64,000 nt of DNA from Saprospiraceae bacterium (GTDB lineage: Bacteria > Bacteroidota > Bacteroidia > Chitinophagales > Saprospiraceae), in contig JABSSL010000003.1 of the NCBI GenBank assembly GCA_013214355.1, positions 62,001 through 126,000 of the forward strand. The letters are read 5' to 3'. Of the stretch, positions 27,024 to 36,565 are shown one piece after another. Position numbers and translations under genes: made by a program. Under the pieces are notes generated by a model that was not told the DNA's origin, searched no databases, and saw nothing but the letters and a program-made list of their open reading frames with translations. Numbering within the stretch: position 1 is the stretch's first letter; the number at the start of each line of letters is the position of its first letter.

Positions 27024-27096
27024 GAAGTTGTTCAAGAATGTCTGCTGAGTCGAAAAGCACTTCATCGCGGCCAGTAAGACATTTTTAAACAACTTC
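27024..27096. repeat. Nested inverted repeat between coxL and coxM
   Basis: GAAGTTGTT (27024-27032) pairs with AACAACTTC (27088-27096) and, inside it, AATGTCT (27037-27043) with AGACATT (27077-27083), separated by 4-base internal loops on each side. The 73-base structure lies wholly between the two coding regions, suggesting an RNA stability or attenuation element. Confidence 0.55.
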
Positions 27097-27105
27097 CCTG
27101 ATGGT

Positions 27106-29466
27106 CTAGCTATTCATCGCTCTCCACACACTTTCTGAAGTCAACGGCATGGATAGATTCTTCACGCCAAATGGCGATAAAGCATCCATTACTGCATTAA
27201 CCACAGCAGGTGTTGATCCAATAGCACCAGCTTCACCTGCTCCTTTTACCCCTAGTGGATTGTGTGGACATGGTGTCGTGGTACGATCAGTTTCGATCAT
27301 CGGAATATCATCGGCACGCGGCATAGCGTAATCCATGTAAGAACCAGTGATCAACTGACCATCTTCGTCGTAGTGAGCTTGCTCGAACATGGCTTGTCCT
27401 ACCCCTTGCACTACTCCTCCGTGAATTTGGCCATCTACGATCATTGGATTAATTACGTTTCCAACATCGTCCACCGCAATGAAGCGCTTAAGACTTACTT
27501 TACCCGTGTCTTTGTCTACCTCAACAATGGCAATGTGCGCACCGAAAGGATAGGTAAAGTTAGTAGGATCATAGAAGCTGGAGAAGTCAAGACCTGGCTC
27601 TAATCCTGCTGGATAGTTATGTGGTACGTAAGCCGTTAAAGAGACATCTCCAAAGCCAATAGATTTGTCTGTACCTTTTACGGTCCACTTACCATCGGCA
27701 AACTCAAGGTCGTCCTCTGCTGCCTCTAGCACGTGGGCGGCAATCTTCGTACCTTTCTCAATGACTTTCTCAATACTCTTGACCAAGGCGCTACCACCTA
27801 CGGCCAAACTTCTAGAACCATAAGTGCCCATACCGAAGGCAACGGAATCAGAGTCACCATGCACGATATCCACATGCTCGAGGGGAATACCGAATTTGTC
27901 GGCAACTACCTGTGCAAAGGTAGTTTCGTGGCCTTGACCATGAGAGTGAGCCCCGGTGTAAACGCTAACCATACCGGTGGGCTGTACCCGAACTTGACTT
28001 ACTTCAAAAAGTCCGGCACGAGCGCCTAGGGCACCCACTACGGCAGAAGGAGCGATACCGCACGCTTCAATGTAGGTGGAAAAGCCAATGCCCAATAACT
28101 TACCATTTTCTCTGGCGGCAGCTTGTTCCTTACGGAAATCTTCATAGCCCACCATTTCTAATGCTCGCTGTAGTACTGGATGATAGTTTCCACTATCGTA
28201 TTGTAACGCTACATTGGTCACATATCCTTCCTCATCCACTCCATTAAAGGCTGGGATGAAGTTTTTGAATCGAAGTTCAGCGGGATCCATTCCCATCTCC
28301 AGCGCTGCCGTGTCCAACATGCGTTCCAATAGATAGGTGGCTTCCGGCCGTCCTGCTCCTCGGTAAGCATCCACCGCACAAGTATGCGTAAAGGTAGCTA
28401 CGACGTCGACATGGATCTTAGGAGTAGTATACAACCCTTGCAGCAAGGTACCATGCAAGTAGGTTGGAACAGCGGGTGCGAAAGTAGAAAGGTATCCGCC
28501 CATTGCTGCATAGGTCTTGATCCGCAAACCGGTGATGTTGCCTTCTTCGTCAAAGCCCATTTCGGCCTTAGTCACGTGATCTCGTCCATGTGCATCGGTC
28601 AAGAAAGCTTCACTACGGTCCGCAGTCCATTTAACGGGGCGACCCAATTCTTTTGCGATCCAGGTCACTAGTGCTTCCTCTGCATAGTGGAAGATTTTAC
28701 TACCGAATCCTCCTCCCACATCCTTACTGACTACCCGCACCTTATGCTCTGGAATTCCCAAGACAAAAGCACAGAGTAATAGTCTGATCAAGTGTGGGTT
28801 CTGGGTACTGGTATAGAGCGTGTATTTATCGTGCGCTACATCATAGTCACCAATGTAACTTCTGGGTTCTATGGCGTTGGGAATCACCCGTTGATTGGCA
28901 AACTCCAAAGTAGTGACGTGAGCAGAGCCAGCGATGGCAGCATCTACTTCCTCTTTTGGATTACCCAATTCCCAGTCAAAGCAGATGTTATTGGGCGCAT
29001 CCTCGTGTACTAGAGGAGCACCATCTTCTGCTGCTTTCTTAGGATCTACCACAGCATCTAATTCCTCATAGTCAACCTCAACCAAGTCAACCGCATCGCG
29101 AGCCGCTTCTTTGGATTCGGCTATCACTACAGCGACGGCATCCCCTGCGTGCCGAGCTTTATTGACTACCAATAAAGGGTGCTTAGGTTCTTTCATCGTT
29201 TCGCCACTCTTGAAGTTTACCTGCCATCCGCAGGGAACTCCATTAACTTCAGCAACATCAGCGCCGGTATACACCGCAATCACACCCGGATGGGCTAAGG
29301 CTTCGGCTGTATCAACGCTTAATATTTTGGCATGAGCATAAGGGCTACGCACGAAATGAGCATAGACCATATTTGGCAAAATGATATCATCGGTATATTG
29401 GCCTTTCCCGGTAATAAACCGCTTGTCTTCTACCCGCTTTACGGATTTTCCAATCATCTTTGTCAT
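27106..29466 (-). CDS. coxL: CO dehydrogenase-type large subunit, form II (molybdopterin hydroxylase)
   Basis: 786 residues, full length. Catalytic subunit binding molybdenum-cytosine dinucleotide. Seen: GGGFGSK (251-257), the active-site loop AYRGAGR (367-373) and GAGEAG with the catalytic Glu745. True CO dehydrogenases (form I) have AYxCSFR, where Cys holds copper; AYRGAGR defines form II, which lacks it, so oxidation of CO is unproven and the substrate may be another aldehyde, purine or aromatic compound. Stop/start overlap of 4 bases with coxS (29463-29466) shows translational coupling. Context of coxG, MoxR and VWA genes supports a complete enzyme. Confidence 0.95.
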   Translation of the reverse strand: MTKMIGKSVKRVEDKRFITGKGQYTDDIILPNMVYAHFVRSPYAHAKILSVDTAEALAHPGVIAVYTGADVAEVNGVPCGWQVNFKSGETMKEPKHPLLVVNKARHAGDAVAVVIAESKEAARDAVDLVEVDYEELDAVVDPKKAAEDGAPLVHEDAPNNICFDWELGNPKEEVDAAIAGSAHVTTLEFANQRVIPNAIEPRSYIGDYDVAHDKYTLYTSTQNPHLIRLLLCAFVLGIPEHKVRVVSKDVGGGFGSKIFHYAEEALVTWIAKELGRPVKWTADRSEAFLTDAHGRDHVTKAEMGFDEEGNITGLRIKTYAAMGGYLSTFAPAVPTYLHGTLLQGLYTTPKIHVDVVATFTHTCAVDAYRGAGRPEATYLLERMLDTAALEMGMDPAELRFKNFIPAFNGVDEEGYVTNVALQYDSGNYHPVLQRALEMVGYEDFRKEQAAARENGKLLGIGFSTYIEACGIAPSAVVGALGARAGLFEVSQVRVQPTGMVSVYTGAHSHGQGHETTFAQVVADKFGIPLEHVDIVHGDSDSVAFGMGTYGSRSLAVGGSALVKSIEKVIEKGTKIAAHVLEAAEDDLEFADGKWTVKGTDKSIGFGDVSLTAYVPHNYPAGLEPGLDFSSFYDPTNFTYPFGAHIAIVEVDKDTGKVSLKRFIAVDDVGNVINPMIVDGQIHGGVVQGVGQAMFEQAHYDEDGQLITGSYMDYAMPRADDIPMIETDRTTTPCPHNPLGVKGAGEAGAIGSTPAVVNAVMDALSPFGVKNLSMPLTSESVWRAMNS

Positions 29467-29948
29467 GATACTACCTCCTTTTTGTTGATTTTATTAGCCG
29501 CGTATTGGATAGACTTGACAATATTGTGATATCCGGTGCATCGGCAGAAATTACCTTCTAGGGCATGTCTAATTTCTTCTTCGCTTGGGTCAGCGTTGTT
29601 GCTCAATAGGTCGGCAGCTGTCATGATCATACCCGGTGTGCAAAAGCCACACTGTAGACCATGTTCTTCCCGAAATCCTTCCTGTAAGGGATGCAAAGTA
29701 CCGTTTTCGGCAAGTCCCTCAATGGTGGTAATATTGGCTCCATCGGCTTGAACAGCCAATAACGAACAGCATTTTACTGCTTGCCCATCCATTAAGATCG
29801 TGCAGGAACCACAACTACTGGTATCACAACCTACGTGTGTGCCGGTAAGGCGCAACGTATCCCGTAGGTAGTGCACCAGCAAAGTCCTGGGCTCCACTTC
29901 GTGGCTGTAGGCTTTGCCGTTAACGGTTAGGTTAATTTGTTTTTTCAT
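29463..29948 (-). CDS. coxS: CO dehydrogenase-type small subunit (two 2Fe-2S clusters)
   Basis: 161 residues. Plant-ferredoxin-like cluster ligands C41, C46, C49 and C61, then the second cluster's C100, C103, C135 and C137 in QCGFCTPGM and [11 protein letters not shown], all eight present with family spacing. It relays electrons from the molybdenum site in CoxL to FAD in CoxM. Its stop overlaps the coxL start (ATGA). Slightly basic N-terminus, no signal peptide, so the enzyme is cytosolic or membrane-associated on the inner face. Confidence 0.96.
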   Translation of the reverse strand: MKKQINLTVNGKAYSHEVEPRTLLVHYLRDTLRLTGTHVGCDTSSCGSCTILMDGQAVKCCSLLAVQADGANITTIEGLAENGTLHPLQEGFREEHGLQCGFCTPGMIMTAADLLSNNADPSEEEIRHALEGNFCRCTGYHNIVKSIQYAANKINKKEVVS

Positions 29949-29989
29949 TTCGGTATAAGTAATTTATGGTTGAAGGTATTATTGAATTG

Positions 29990-30505
29990 CTATGCAGGTG
30001 GGGTATCGGCTTCGGGACTTGGAGGAGGACTAGCTTCAGTTGGGCTCACTTCTACGTCAGAAGTACCTTTTGCTAATTCCGCCTCAAGTGCCTTGAAAAA
30101 TTGCTTAGCCAGTGTCTTTACCACGCCACCAATCACCCGTTGGCCGGTTCTGGCGAGGACTCCGGAAAGCTTTGCTTTGCCTTCGTACTTGACCTTAGTC
30201 TCTTCAGCAGACTCTGGTATAATGTTTAGCTTTACTTCAGCAGTGGCATTGCCAATTTTGCTTTTCTGGCTCAGTACTAAGGTGAAGCCTTCGGGTTCTT
30301 TCTTGTCTTTAATGGAGAGATCGCCTTTGAACGAGCCTTGGACAGGACCGATCTTGATTTCGGAGGTGGCGATGAATTGACCTGGGGCAGTCTCTTCCAG
30401 GTGTTTGACACCAGGAGTGATCTTGGCCAGTGTTTCGGTGTGTAATAATTTTTCCCAAAGCGTAGCTGGACTAGCTTTGAGTAAGTAATCTCCTTCTATC
30501 TTCAT
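29990..30505 (-). CDS. coxG: CoxG-like SRPBCC protein (CO dehydrogenase subunit G family)
   Basis: 171 residues. Opening KIEGDYLLKASPATLWEKL, then PGVKHLEETAPGQFIATSEIKIGPVQGSFKG and KAKLSGVLARTGQRVIGGVVKTLAKQFF match the CoxG family. In known systems CoxG tethers the enzyme to the membrane or delivers lipidic electron acceptors. The C-terminal 20 residues are a Pro/Ser/Glu-rich tail (EVSPTEASPPPSPEADTPPA) rather than a transmembrane helix. First gene of the operon, 41 bases before coxS; a 302-bp region separates it from the divergent AraC gene. Confidence 0.93.
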   Translation of the reverse strand: MKIEGDYLLKASPATLWEKLLHTETLAKITPGVKHLEETAPGQFIATSEIKIGPVQGSFKGDLSIKDKKEPEGFTLVLSQKSKIGNATAEVKLNIIPESAEETKVKYEGKAKLSGVLARTGQRVIGGVVKTLAKQFFKALEAELAKGTSDVEVSPTEASPPPSPEADTPPA

Positions 30506-30807
30506 TCAAATTTGTTTGTCTTAGAAGCTACTAATATCGGATGGTCGGAGCCTAAGTTATAGACATTGCTAGCAGATCTTCGCGGTTCGCAAAAGATGGC
30601 CACAAAAAGGAAGTGCGGTTGTCTGAAAAACTTAGTAGATTAATTCCGTAAGACTCACAATTACTAGCTTCTAAAATAGGAAATAATTTTAAATTCACGG
30701 ATAATTGTGAAATTATATTCTGGAAGATAAAAATCTAACGGAAATTTCAGTTGTCAAAGTACTTTAATCTTAAATAATTGCACAATACTATCATAAATCT
30801 GTAGTCG
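30506..30807. other. 302-bp divergent control region of the cox-type operon
   Basis: Between coxG (minus) and an AraC regulator (plus). AT-rich in the right half. A weak inverted repeat TTCAC-N8-GTGAA (30694-30711) is a possible operator. No clear promoter matches the consensus; TAAATCTG at 30794-30801 is one mismatch away but too near the start codon and without -33 box. Confidence 0.45.
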
Positions 30808-31719
30808 ATGAGTAGATTGTTACAACAACATTACCAACATCGGAAATTAGAGGATTGGGTCGAAAATCGGACTGCATACACCTTACAGCATGCAGAATTG
30901 AGCATTTTTGAGACCCTCCAAAAGGCAGAGAAGGTGTTTTTGCAGTTTGATGAGCCCGTGATCGCCAGCATGATCTCAGGCAAGAAGGTTATGTACTTAG
31001 AGGATCGATCCGCCTTTGATTTTTATCCGGGAGAATCCGTGGTGGTACCAGCTGGTAAGCCCATGCTTATAGACTTTCCGGAGGCGCTTCCGGAGAATCC
31101 TACGGAATGCTTAGCCCTGACTATTGCCCCAGAAAAGATTCGCGAAAACATTACTTTCTTTCAGGAACAGACCGCTATCGAGAAAGAAGCGATGGATTGG
31201 TCATTGGATGTTCGATCTATTCATATCGAGGGTAATCAGGGGATCCAACAGTTGGTTGAGCGGCTAATTTTTCTATTTACGGAAAGCCATCAATCAAAGG
31301 ATGTATTTGCGGATTTACTGTTAAAGGAATTAATCATACGACTATTACAAACCCAGGCTCGTTTTCTGCTGATGGAAAATGCAGAGAACCTCCTAAGTGA
31401 TCATCGCCTAGCTTTTGTGATTCGTTATATTCGTGAGAACTTGACGCAGGATTTCAGTGTCGAATCTTTGGCTGAGAAAGCCTGTATGAGCAAGTCCCAT
31501 TTCTTTAGGTGCTTTAAACATACTTTTGGTGTATCACCAATAGAGTATGTAAACTCAGAGCGAATTAAGAAAGCCAAGAAGCTTCTAATGGATCCTCGGA
31601 AAAACTTGGCTGATGTTTGCTTTGCGGTGGGCTTCAACAATTTGAGCTATTTCATTCGACAGTTTAAGAAACATGAACAGTTGACCCCTACCCAGTTTCG
31701 GAAAGCGACTAAGACGTAA
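30808..31719 (+). CDS. AraC family regulator with AraC_N-type effector domain
   Basis: 303 residues. The N-terminal 190 residues match the AraC_N type (FETLQKAEKVFLQFDEPVIASMISGKK, FYPGESVVVPAGKPMLIDFPEA). The C-terminal double HTH contains SVESLAEKACMSKSHFFRCFKHTFGVSPIEY and NLADVCFAVGFNNLSYFIRQFKKHEQLTPTQFR. Divergent orientation to the cox-type operon across a 302-bp region suggests it controls that operon, perhaps in response to the unknown substrate; this is inference. Ends opposite a convergent gene. Confidence 0.9.
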   Translation: MSRLLQQHYQHRKLEDWVENRTAYTLQHAELSIFETLQKAEKVFLQFDEPVIASMISGKKVMYLEDRSAFDFYPGESVVVPAGKPMLIDFPEALPENPTECLALTIAPEKIRENITFFQEQTAIEKEAMDWSLDVRSIHIEGNQGIQQLVERLIFLFTESHQSKDVFADLLLKELIIRLLQTQARFLLMENAENLLSDHRLAFVIRYIRENLTQDFSVESLAEKACMSKSHFFRCFKHTFGVSPIEYVNSERIKKAKKLLMDPRKNLADVCFAVGFNNLSYFIRQFKKHEQLTPTQFRKATKT

Positions 31720-31728
31720 TTCAAGATA

Positions 31729-31826
31729 AGCCCCAGGATGTAGTGTGTCTTTGGTTCCCTCCCTAATGGCTATTCTCCGTAAGGGCGTAAGACAGATTTC
31801 CCCTACGTATAATACCGGATGGGGCT
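31729..31826. terminator. Inverted repeat between convergent genes
   Basis: AGCCCCA (31729-31735) and TGGGGCT (31820-31826) flank the gap between the AraC gene and the thioesterase gene, reaching into the latter's stop region. May serve as a weak bidirectional terminator. Confidence 0.3.
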
Positions 31827-32583
31827 ATTTCCAAATGGTACTTAAGTAGGCTAGTTCCTTCCCATCTTCTTCTTTGACCAATCGGTGTTGAAAGTGGCCG
31901 GGTTCCTTTTCATAACACTGAGAAACTACTCTATCTTCCAATAATGCTTCCGCTTGGTATTGCACTTGCATATCTACTAATTGTTTATGCTCAAGAATTC
32001 GTGGCGGTAGACTTTCCAACATCCATTGGATATAATAGGTATTGTTGAGATGCTTGTTAAAATCCAAATCGTGCCAACTAACACGGAATGACTTTTCCCA
32101 ATGCACCTCGGCCATTTCCTTTTCCATTTTGGTATTAACTCTTGGCAGGTAAGTCTCGGGAGCAGGCAGCCGCTCTTCCAATTGAAGTATAAAGGCAGGG
32201 ATTCGCGTTAGGCGTCGCGTTTTGGTATTCATCAAGAGCCAGGCGGTGCTCGAAGAAGCAATCTGCTCACCAGACTCATCAAAAATTCGGAAATCCCGGT
32301 AGGTATAGACCCGTTCGAAGCCAGAGGGGTGGGTTCTGACCCGAATCTTTTCTCCCAATCTAGGTAAGCGCACCACTTCCATATGGTTTCGCATCAAAAT
32401 CCAGGAAATATCATGTGGTTCCAGGTCCCAAACAGAGATGCCCAACTTGATGACCTGCTCCATGGCCGCCTCTTGCATCAATCGAACTAGGGCAGGAAGG
32501 GTAGCCATCTTTCTACTATCAATATCGTAGGTGCGGATTTGGAACTCGGCCTCGTGGACAATGGGTTTCAGTGGGCTGGTCAT
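31825..32583 (-). CDS. Acyl-ACP thioesterase (FatA/FatB-like, double hot-dog)
   Basis: 252 residues from the ATG at 32583. Two hot-dog halves: EAEFQIRTYDIDSRKMATLPALVRLMQEAAM and the second, with FRVSWHDLDFNKHLNNTYYIQWMLE, which carries the Asp, Asn and His of the catalytic site as in plant FatA. It releases free fatty acids from acyl carrier protein. An upstream in-frame ATG at 32634 adds 17 residues, but the promoter elements at 32604-32635 place transcription start near 32597, inside that extension, so the shorter form is chosen. Monocistronic. Confidence 0.88.
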   Translation of the reverse strand: MTSPLKPIVHEAEFQIRTYDIDSRKMATLPALVRLMQEAAMEQVIKLGISVWDLEPHDISWILMRNHMEVVRLPRLGEKIRVRTHPSGFERVYTYRDFRIFDESGEQIASSSTAWLLMNTKTRRLTRIPAFILQLEERLPAPETYLPRVNTKMEKEMAEVHWEKSFRVSWHDLDFNKHLNNTYYIQWMLESLPPRILEHKQLVDMQVQYQAEALLEDRVVSQCYEKEPGHFQHRLVKEEDGKELAYLSTIWK

Positions 32584-32603
32584 ATTGTAGTGATTCTTTG
32601 GCG

Positions 32604-32635
32604 CAAAAGAAACCAATTTTGTGAGGATAAGCAAA
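32604..32635 (-). promoter_or_regulatory. Promoter of the acyl-ACP thioesterase gene
   Basis: Minus strand: TTTG (32635-32632), exactly 20 bases, TTCTTTTG (32611-32604), one base off TAnnTTTG, followed by CGC. Predicted start near 32597. Confidence 0.5.
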
Positions 32636-32927
32636 TTCGAACGCTTTAGCCGGGGCGAACAGGTAACCAGGAGAGCAAATGAAGGAATTATTAGGCCTTC
32701 TGGGCCTCATTGCAAGCTAAGTTATGGGCTCAACGGATTAACAGTTTTATGCTGGTCAAACCTCATTACCCCTATATACTTTGGCTGGAGACCTAAAAGC
32801 CACCGCGCAAGTTGGTGATTTCAGCTTCGGTCCATATAAAATTTCCTAAGCTAATCCAGTAACGTAGCCCCAACCAAATCATTAGATGACAAGCCGCCTT
32901 TTATCCGCCAATAATTTTAATTCTCCC

Positions 32928-32959
32928 TTTGGTAATTCAAGGGAAAAGCCTTACCTTTG
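32928..32959 (+). promoter_or_regulatory. Promoter of the str operon (rpsL)
   Basis: TTTG (32928-32931), 20-base spacer, TACCTTTG (32952-32959) followed by CA. A full consensus match; transcription should start near 32966, giving an 88-base leader with a hairpin. Confidence 0.75.
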
Positions 32960-32970
32960 CAATCGCTTTT

Positions 32971-32991
32971 GACAGAGGGGTGCCCTCCGTC
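32971..32991 (+). promoter_or_regulatory. Leader hairpin of the str operon
   Basis: GACAGAGGG (32971-32979) pairs with CCCTCCGTC (32983-32991), one mismatch, 3-base loop, right at the predicted 5' end of the rpsL transcript. May stabilise the mRNA or be a target for feedback by a ribosomal protein. Confidence 0.4.
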
Positions 32992-33053
32992 CATCTTGAA
33001 AGAGGTGTTAAGCGAGCGTTAATTAATTGAATTTTAATCGTAAATGCGAACGT

Positions 33054-33425
33054 ATGCCAACCATTAATCAGCTCGTACGCAAAGGCAGAACACAGGTTAT
33101 CACAAAAAGCAAGTCTAGAGCTTTGGACGCATGTCCACAGAAGCGTGGAGTTTGCACGAGAGTATATACTACTACTCCTAAGAAGCCTAACTCTGCATTG
33201 CGTAAGGTAGCGAAGGTTCGTCTAACAAATGGCATTGAGGTGATCGCTTATATCCCAGGAGAGGGGCACAACTTGCAGGAGCACTCTATCGTACTTATTC
33301 GCGGTGGAAGGGTAAAAGACTTGCCAGGGGTGCGCTACACGATTGTTCGTGGCGCTTTGGATACTGCCGGTGTAAGTGATCGTAAGCAGAGCCGTTCGAA
33401 GTACGGAGCTAAGAGACCTAAGTAG
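33054..33425 (+). CDS. rpsL: 30S ribosomal protein S12
   Basis: 123 residues from the ATG at 33054 ([12 protein letters not shown]); an upstream in-frame ATG at 33027 would add nine residues not found in the family. Decoding-centre loops [13 protein letters not shown] (Lys43 region) and [12 protein letters not shown] are intact and wild type, so no streptomycin-resistance change is apparent; the Asp in KDLPG is the residue methylthiolated in many bacteria. First gene of the str operon. Confidence 0.98.
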   Translation: MPTINQLVRKGRTQVITKSKSRALDACPQKRGVCTRVYTTTPKKPNSALRKVAKVRLTNGIEVIAYIPGEGHNLQEHSIVLIRGGRVKDLPGVRYTIVRGALDTAGVSDRKQSRSKYGAKRPK

Positions 33426-33479
33426 TAATTATGTTTCAATCATTGTAGGTGTTCCTACGGAAACCTCTAATTAAGAGAA

Positions 33480-33947
33480 ATGAGAAAAAGAAAACCAAAA
33501 TTAAGAATTCCTCAGCCGGATCCACGATACGGTGACCCTTTAGTAACCCAGTTCGTCAACAACATGATGTGGCAGGGTAAAAAGACTACTGCTTTCCGCA
33601 TTTTTTATGATGCAATGGACATCATCAAAGATCGCACTAAGCAGGAAGAACACGCTATCTGGAAGAAGGCTCTCAATAACGCTATGCCTCAAGTAGAGGT
33701 GCGTAGCCGCCGAATTGGTGGTGCTACGTTTCAGATTCCAACGGAGATTCGCCCTAAGCGTAAAATCTCTATTGGTATGAAATGGCTTATCAAATTTGCT
33801 CGTACTCGTAGTGGTAAGGGCATGGCTGAAAAATTAGCCGCAGAGCTAATTGCAGCAAGCAAGGGAGAAGGCGCAGCCGTAAAGCGTAAAGAAGATACGC
33901 ACAAAATGGCTGAGTCCAACCGAGCATTTGCTCACTTCCGTGTTTAA
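33480..33947 (+). CDS. rpsG: 30S ribosomal protein S7
   Basis: 155 residues. RNA-binding start [20 protein letters not shown] and [16 protein letters not shown] are typical; the protein nucleates the 30S head and contacts the E-site tRNA. In other bacteria S7 represses its own operon. 54 bases after rpsL, 42 before fusA. Confidence 0.98.
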   Translation: MRKRKPKLRIPQPDPRYGDPLVTQFVNNMMWQGKKTTAFRIFYDAMDIIKDRTKQEEHAIWKKALNNAMPQVEVRSRRIGGATFQIPTEIRPKRKISIGMKWLIKFARTRSGKGMAEKLAAELIAASKGEGAAVKRKEDTHKMAESNRAFAHFRV

Positions 33948-33989
33948 TAATTATAATCTTAACCTTTTAAATTCCGTAAAGGAGTAACT

Positions 33990-36125
33990 ATGGCAAAAGA
34001 TCTCAAATATACCAGAAACATTGGGATTGCTGCTCACATTGATGCGGGTAAGACTACGACCACTGAGCGTATTCTTTACTACACCGGTATAAGCCATAAG
34101 ATTGGTGAGGTACACGATGGTGCTGCTACCATGGACTGGATGGAGCAGGAGCAGGAAAGAGGGATTACTATTACTTCGGCTGCCACCAAGACCTCTTGGA
34201 AGTGGAAAGACGAAGAATATACCGTTAACATCATTGATACTCCAGGTCACGTTGACTTTACGGTAGAGGTGGAGCGCTCACTACGTGTATTGGATGGGGT
34301 AGTTGCCCTATTCTGTGCAGTGTCTGGTGTTGAGCCTCAATCTGAAACTGTTTGGCGTCAAGCTGACCGCTATAAAGTACCACGTATTGGTTTCGTCAAT
34401 AAGATGGACCGTTCTGGTGCAGACTTCTTTAACGTAGTGAATGACGTGAAGGAAAAACTAGGTGCAAACCCAGTTCCTTTGCAGGTACCGATTGGAGCGG
34501 AAGAGCGTTTTAAAGGAGTTGTTGATTTGATTACAAACCAAGCGATCGTTTGGAATGAGAACGACATGGGGATGACCTATGAAGTGATCGAAATTCCAGA
34601 AGACCTTGTAGATACAGTTGCTGAGTACAGAGAGAAGTTGTTGGAAGCCGTAGCAGAATATGATGAATCTTTGATGGAGAAATACTTCGAAGACCCTGAT
34701 TCAATCTCTGCTGATGAGATCCGTGCGGCTATCCGTGCAGCGGTGATCGACATGAGCATCATTCCTATGATGTGTGGTTCAGCTTTCAAAAACAAAGGGG
34801 TACAGGCTGCGCTTGATGCAGTATGTTCTTTCTTACCTTCTCCTGTAGATATCGATGCCATTGAAGGTACCGATCCTCGCACAGATGAGGCAGTAACTAG
34901 AAAACCTAGCAACGATGAGCCTTTCGCAGCATTGGCTTTCAAAATTGCTACTGACCCTTATGTTGGTCGATTGGCCTTCTTCCGTGTGTACTCTGGTACT
35001 TTGGATGCTGGTTCTTATGTCTTAAATACTCGCTCTGGCAAGAAAGAGAGAATCTCTCGCTTGTATCAGATGCACTCCAACAAGCAGAATGCTGTACCAA
35101 GTGTACAAGCTGGTGATATTGCAGCAGCAGTTGGTTTCAAAGACTTAAGAACAGGAGATACGATTTGTGCTGTTGATAAGCCAATCGTACTAGAGAGTAT
35201 GACTTTCCCTGATCCTGTGATCGGGGTGGCAGTAGAGCCAAAATCTCAGAAAGATTTGGATAAGTTGGGTATGGCTTTGGCCAAGTTGGCTGAAGAAGAT
35301 CCTACTTTCCGAGTTAGATACGACGAAGACACTAACCAAACCGTAATTAGCGGTATGGGTGAGCTTCACTTGGAAATTATCGTTGACCGTTTGAGAAGAG
35401 AGTTTAAAGTAGAGTGTAACCAAGGTCAACCTCAAGTGAACTATAAAGAAGCACTTACGAAAACCGTTGAACACCGTGAACGCTTGAAAAAGCAGACGGG
35501 TGGTTCTGGTTTGTTCGCCGATATGGAATTCGAATTAGGCCCAGCCGATGAAGAATTCTTGGAAAGCGAGGACTTCAAGAATGGTAAGACTAAGTTGCAG
35601 TTTGAGTGGGGTATCGTTGGTGGTGCCATCGACAAGAACTACATTAAGCCAATTAGAGACGGATTCACTGCGATGATGGACAATGGTATCCTTGCTGGTT
35701 ACAGCATTGATAGCATGAAAGTGAGAGTGTTTGATGGATCTATGCACGCAGTTGACTCGAAACCAATCGCCTTCGAACTTTGTGCGAAGGAAGGGTTCAA
35801 AGCAGCGGCGGGTAGAGCAAAATCTGTGCTTCTTGAGCCAATCATGAAGCTCGAGGTGGTAACTCCTGATGAATATGTAGGGCCTGTAATCGGTGACTTG
35901 AACCGTCGTCGTGGTCTTCCTAAAAATCAGGAAGCGCGTATGGGAGGAGCAGTAGCCATTCAGGCTGATGTACCTCTATCAGAAATGTTCGGTTATGTAA
36001 CTTCCCTTCGTACGATTACTTCTGGTCGTGCAAGTTCTACGATGGAATTCTCTCACTATGCTGAGGCTCCTCAAGGAATTGCTAAAGAGGTAATTGAAAA
36101 AGCGAGAGGAGAAGTTAAAGTATAA
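33990..36125 (+). CDS. fusA: Elongation factor G
   Basis: 711 residues, a translocase GTPase. G1 [11 protein letters not shown] (14-24), RGITI (switch I), G3 DTPGHVDF, G4 NKMDR, G5 GSAF, followed by domains II to V, including the loop [15 protein letters not shown] of domain III and [23 protein letters not shown] at the C-terminus. Preceded by AAAGGAG at 33977-33983, a rather good Shine-Dalgarno for this phylum. Third gene of the str operon; tuf does not follow. Confidence 0.98.
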   Translation: MAKDLKYTRNIGIAAHIDAGKTTTTERILYYTGISHKIGEVHDGAATMDWMEQEQERGITITSAATKTSWKWKDEEYTVNIIDTPGHVDFTVEVERSLRVLDGVVALFCAVSGVEPQSETVWRQADRYKVPRIGFVNKMDRSGADFFNVVNDVKEKLGANPVPLQVPIGAEERFKGVVDLITNQAIVWNENDMGMTYEVIEIPEDLVDTVAEYREKLLEAVAEYDESLMEKYFEDPDSISADEIRAAIRAAVIDMSIIPMMCGSAFKNKGVQAALDAVCSFLPSPVDIDAIEGTDPRTDEAVTRKPSNDEPFAALAFKIATDPYVGRLAFFRVYSGTLDAGSYVLNTRSGKKERISRLYQMHSNKQNAVPSVQAGDIAAAVGFKDLRTGDTICAVDKPIVLESMTFPDPVIGVAVEPKSQKDLDKLGMALAKLAEEDPTFRVRYDEDTNQTVISGMGELHLEIIVDRLRREFKVECNQGQPQVNYKEALTKTVEHRERLKKQTGGSGLFADMEFELGPADEEFLESEDFKNGKTKLQFEWGIVGGAIDKNYIKPIRDGFTAMMDNGILAGYSIDSMKVRVFDGSMHAVDSKPIAFELCAKEGFKAAAGRAKSVLLEPIMKLEVVTPDEYVGPVIGDLNRRRGLPKNQEARMGGAVAIQADVPLSEMFGYVTSLRTITSGRASSTMEFSHYAEAPQGIAKEVIEKARGEVKV

Positions 36126-36132
36126 AGTAAGC

Positions 36133-36170
36133 ATGTGGTTATTGGTAGCGAAAGCTGCCAGTAACCACAT
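36133..36170 (+). terminator. 17-bp hairpin with GAAA loop between fusA and rpsJ
   Basis: ATGTGGTTATTGGTAGC (36133-36149) pairs over its full length, with two G-U wobbles, with 36154-36170 around a GAAA tetraloop. No T-tract follows, so it may be a processing/stability or attenuation element within the operon rather than a full stop. Confidence 0.6.
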
Positions 36171-36256
36171 CTTGATAATAAGATACACGTACAGACTATT
36201 ACGTTACCCTTAGTACAGCAGAAAGACGTTTTTATCAAAAACATTTTAATTCAGGC

Positions 36257-36565
36257 ATGAATCAGAAAATCAGAATCAAACTCCGTTCTTACGACCACAA
36301 TTTAGTAGACAAGTCTACTGAAAAGATCGTTAAAACAGTTCGGAATAGTGGTGCTGTCGTTACTGGTCCGATTCCGCTGCCCACCGAGAAGAAAATCTTT
36401 ACCGTGCTCCGTTCACCGCACGTCAATAAGAAATCTCGCGAGCAGTTCCAGTTGCGTACACACAAACGCCTCATTGAAATCTATACTCCCACACAGAAAA
36501 CAGTGGACGCTCTGTCCAAATTGGAATTGCCAAGCGGGGTAGATATTCAAGTGAAATTGACGTGA
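36257..36565 (+). CDS. rpsJ: 30S ribosomal protein S10
   Basis: 102 residues: [45 protein letters not shown] and [18 protein letters not shown] are diagnostic. Besides its 30S role S10 is the NusE antitermination factor. Lies 131 bases after fusA, past a long hairpin, and 363 bases before rplC, so it is set apart from the S10 operon proper. Confidence 0.98.
   Translation: MNQKIRIKLRSYDHNLVDKSTEKIVKTVRNSGAVVTGPIPLPTEKKIFTVLRSPHVNKKSREQFQLRTHKRLIEIYTPTQKTVDALSKLELPSGVDIQVKLT

Larger units (their letters stand above)
32584..33053. other. 470-bp divergent intergenic region, thioesterase and rpsL
   Basis: Contains the minus-strand promoter at 32604-32635, the str-operon promoter at 32928-32959 and a leader hairpin at 32971-32991. 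A small AGGCC/GGCCT hairpin is near 32693-32707. Open frames here have no family features; I see no gene. Confidence 0.6.

Noticed and set aside
27106-29466. Calling the enzyme a genuine CO dehydrogenase
   Set aside because: The copper-binding Cys of AYxCSFR is replaced (AYRGAGR, form II), so CO oxidation cannot be claimed from sequence.
30694-30711. Firm AraC operator in the cox control region
   Set aside because: Only 5-bp arms in AT-rich sequence; too weak to claim beyond a possible site.
32621-32818. 65-residue open frame upstream of rpsL
   Set aside because: Overlaps the promoter region of the thioesterase gene and has no family features.
33027-33053. Upstream ATG for S12
   Set aside because: Would add nine residues never seen in the S12 family.
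33171-33200. Streptomycin-resistance change in S12
   Set aside because: The KKPNS loop and KDLPG loop are wild type.
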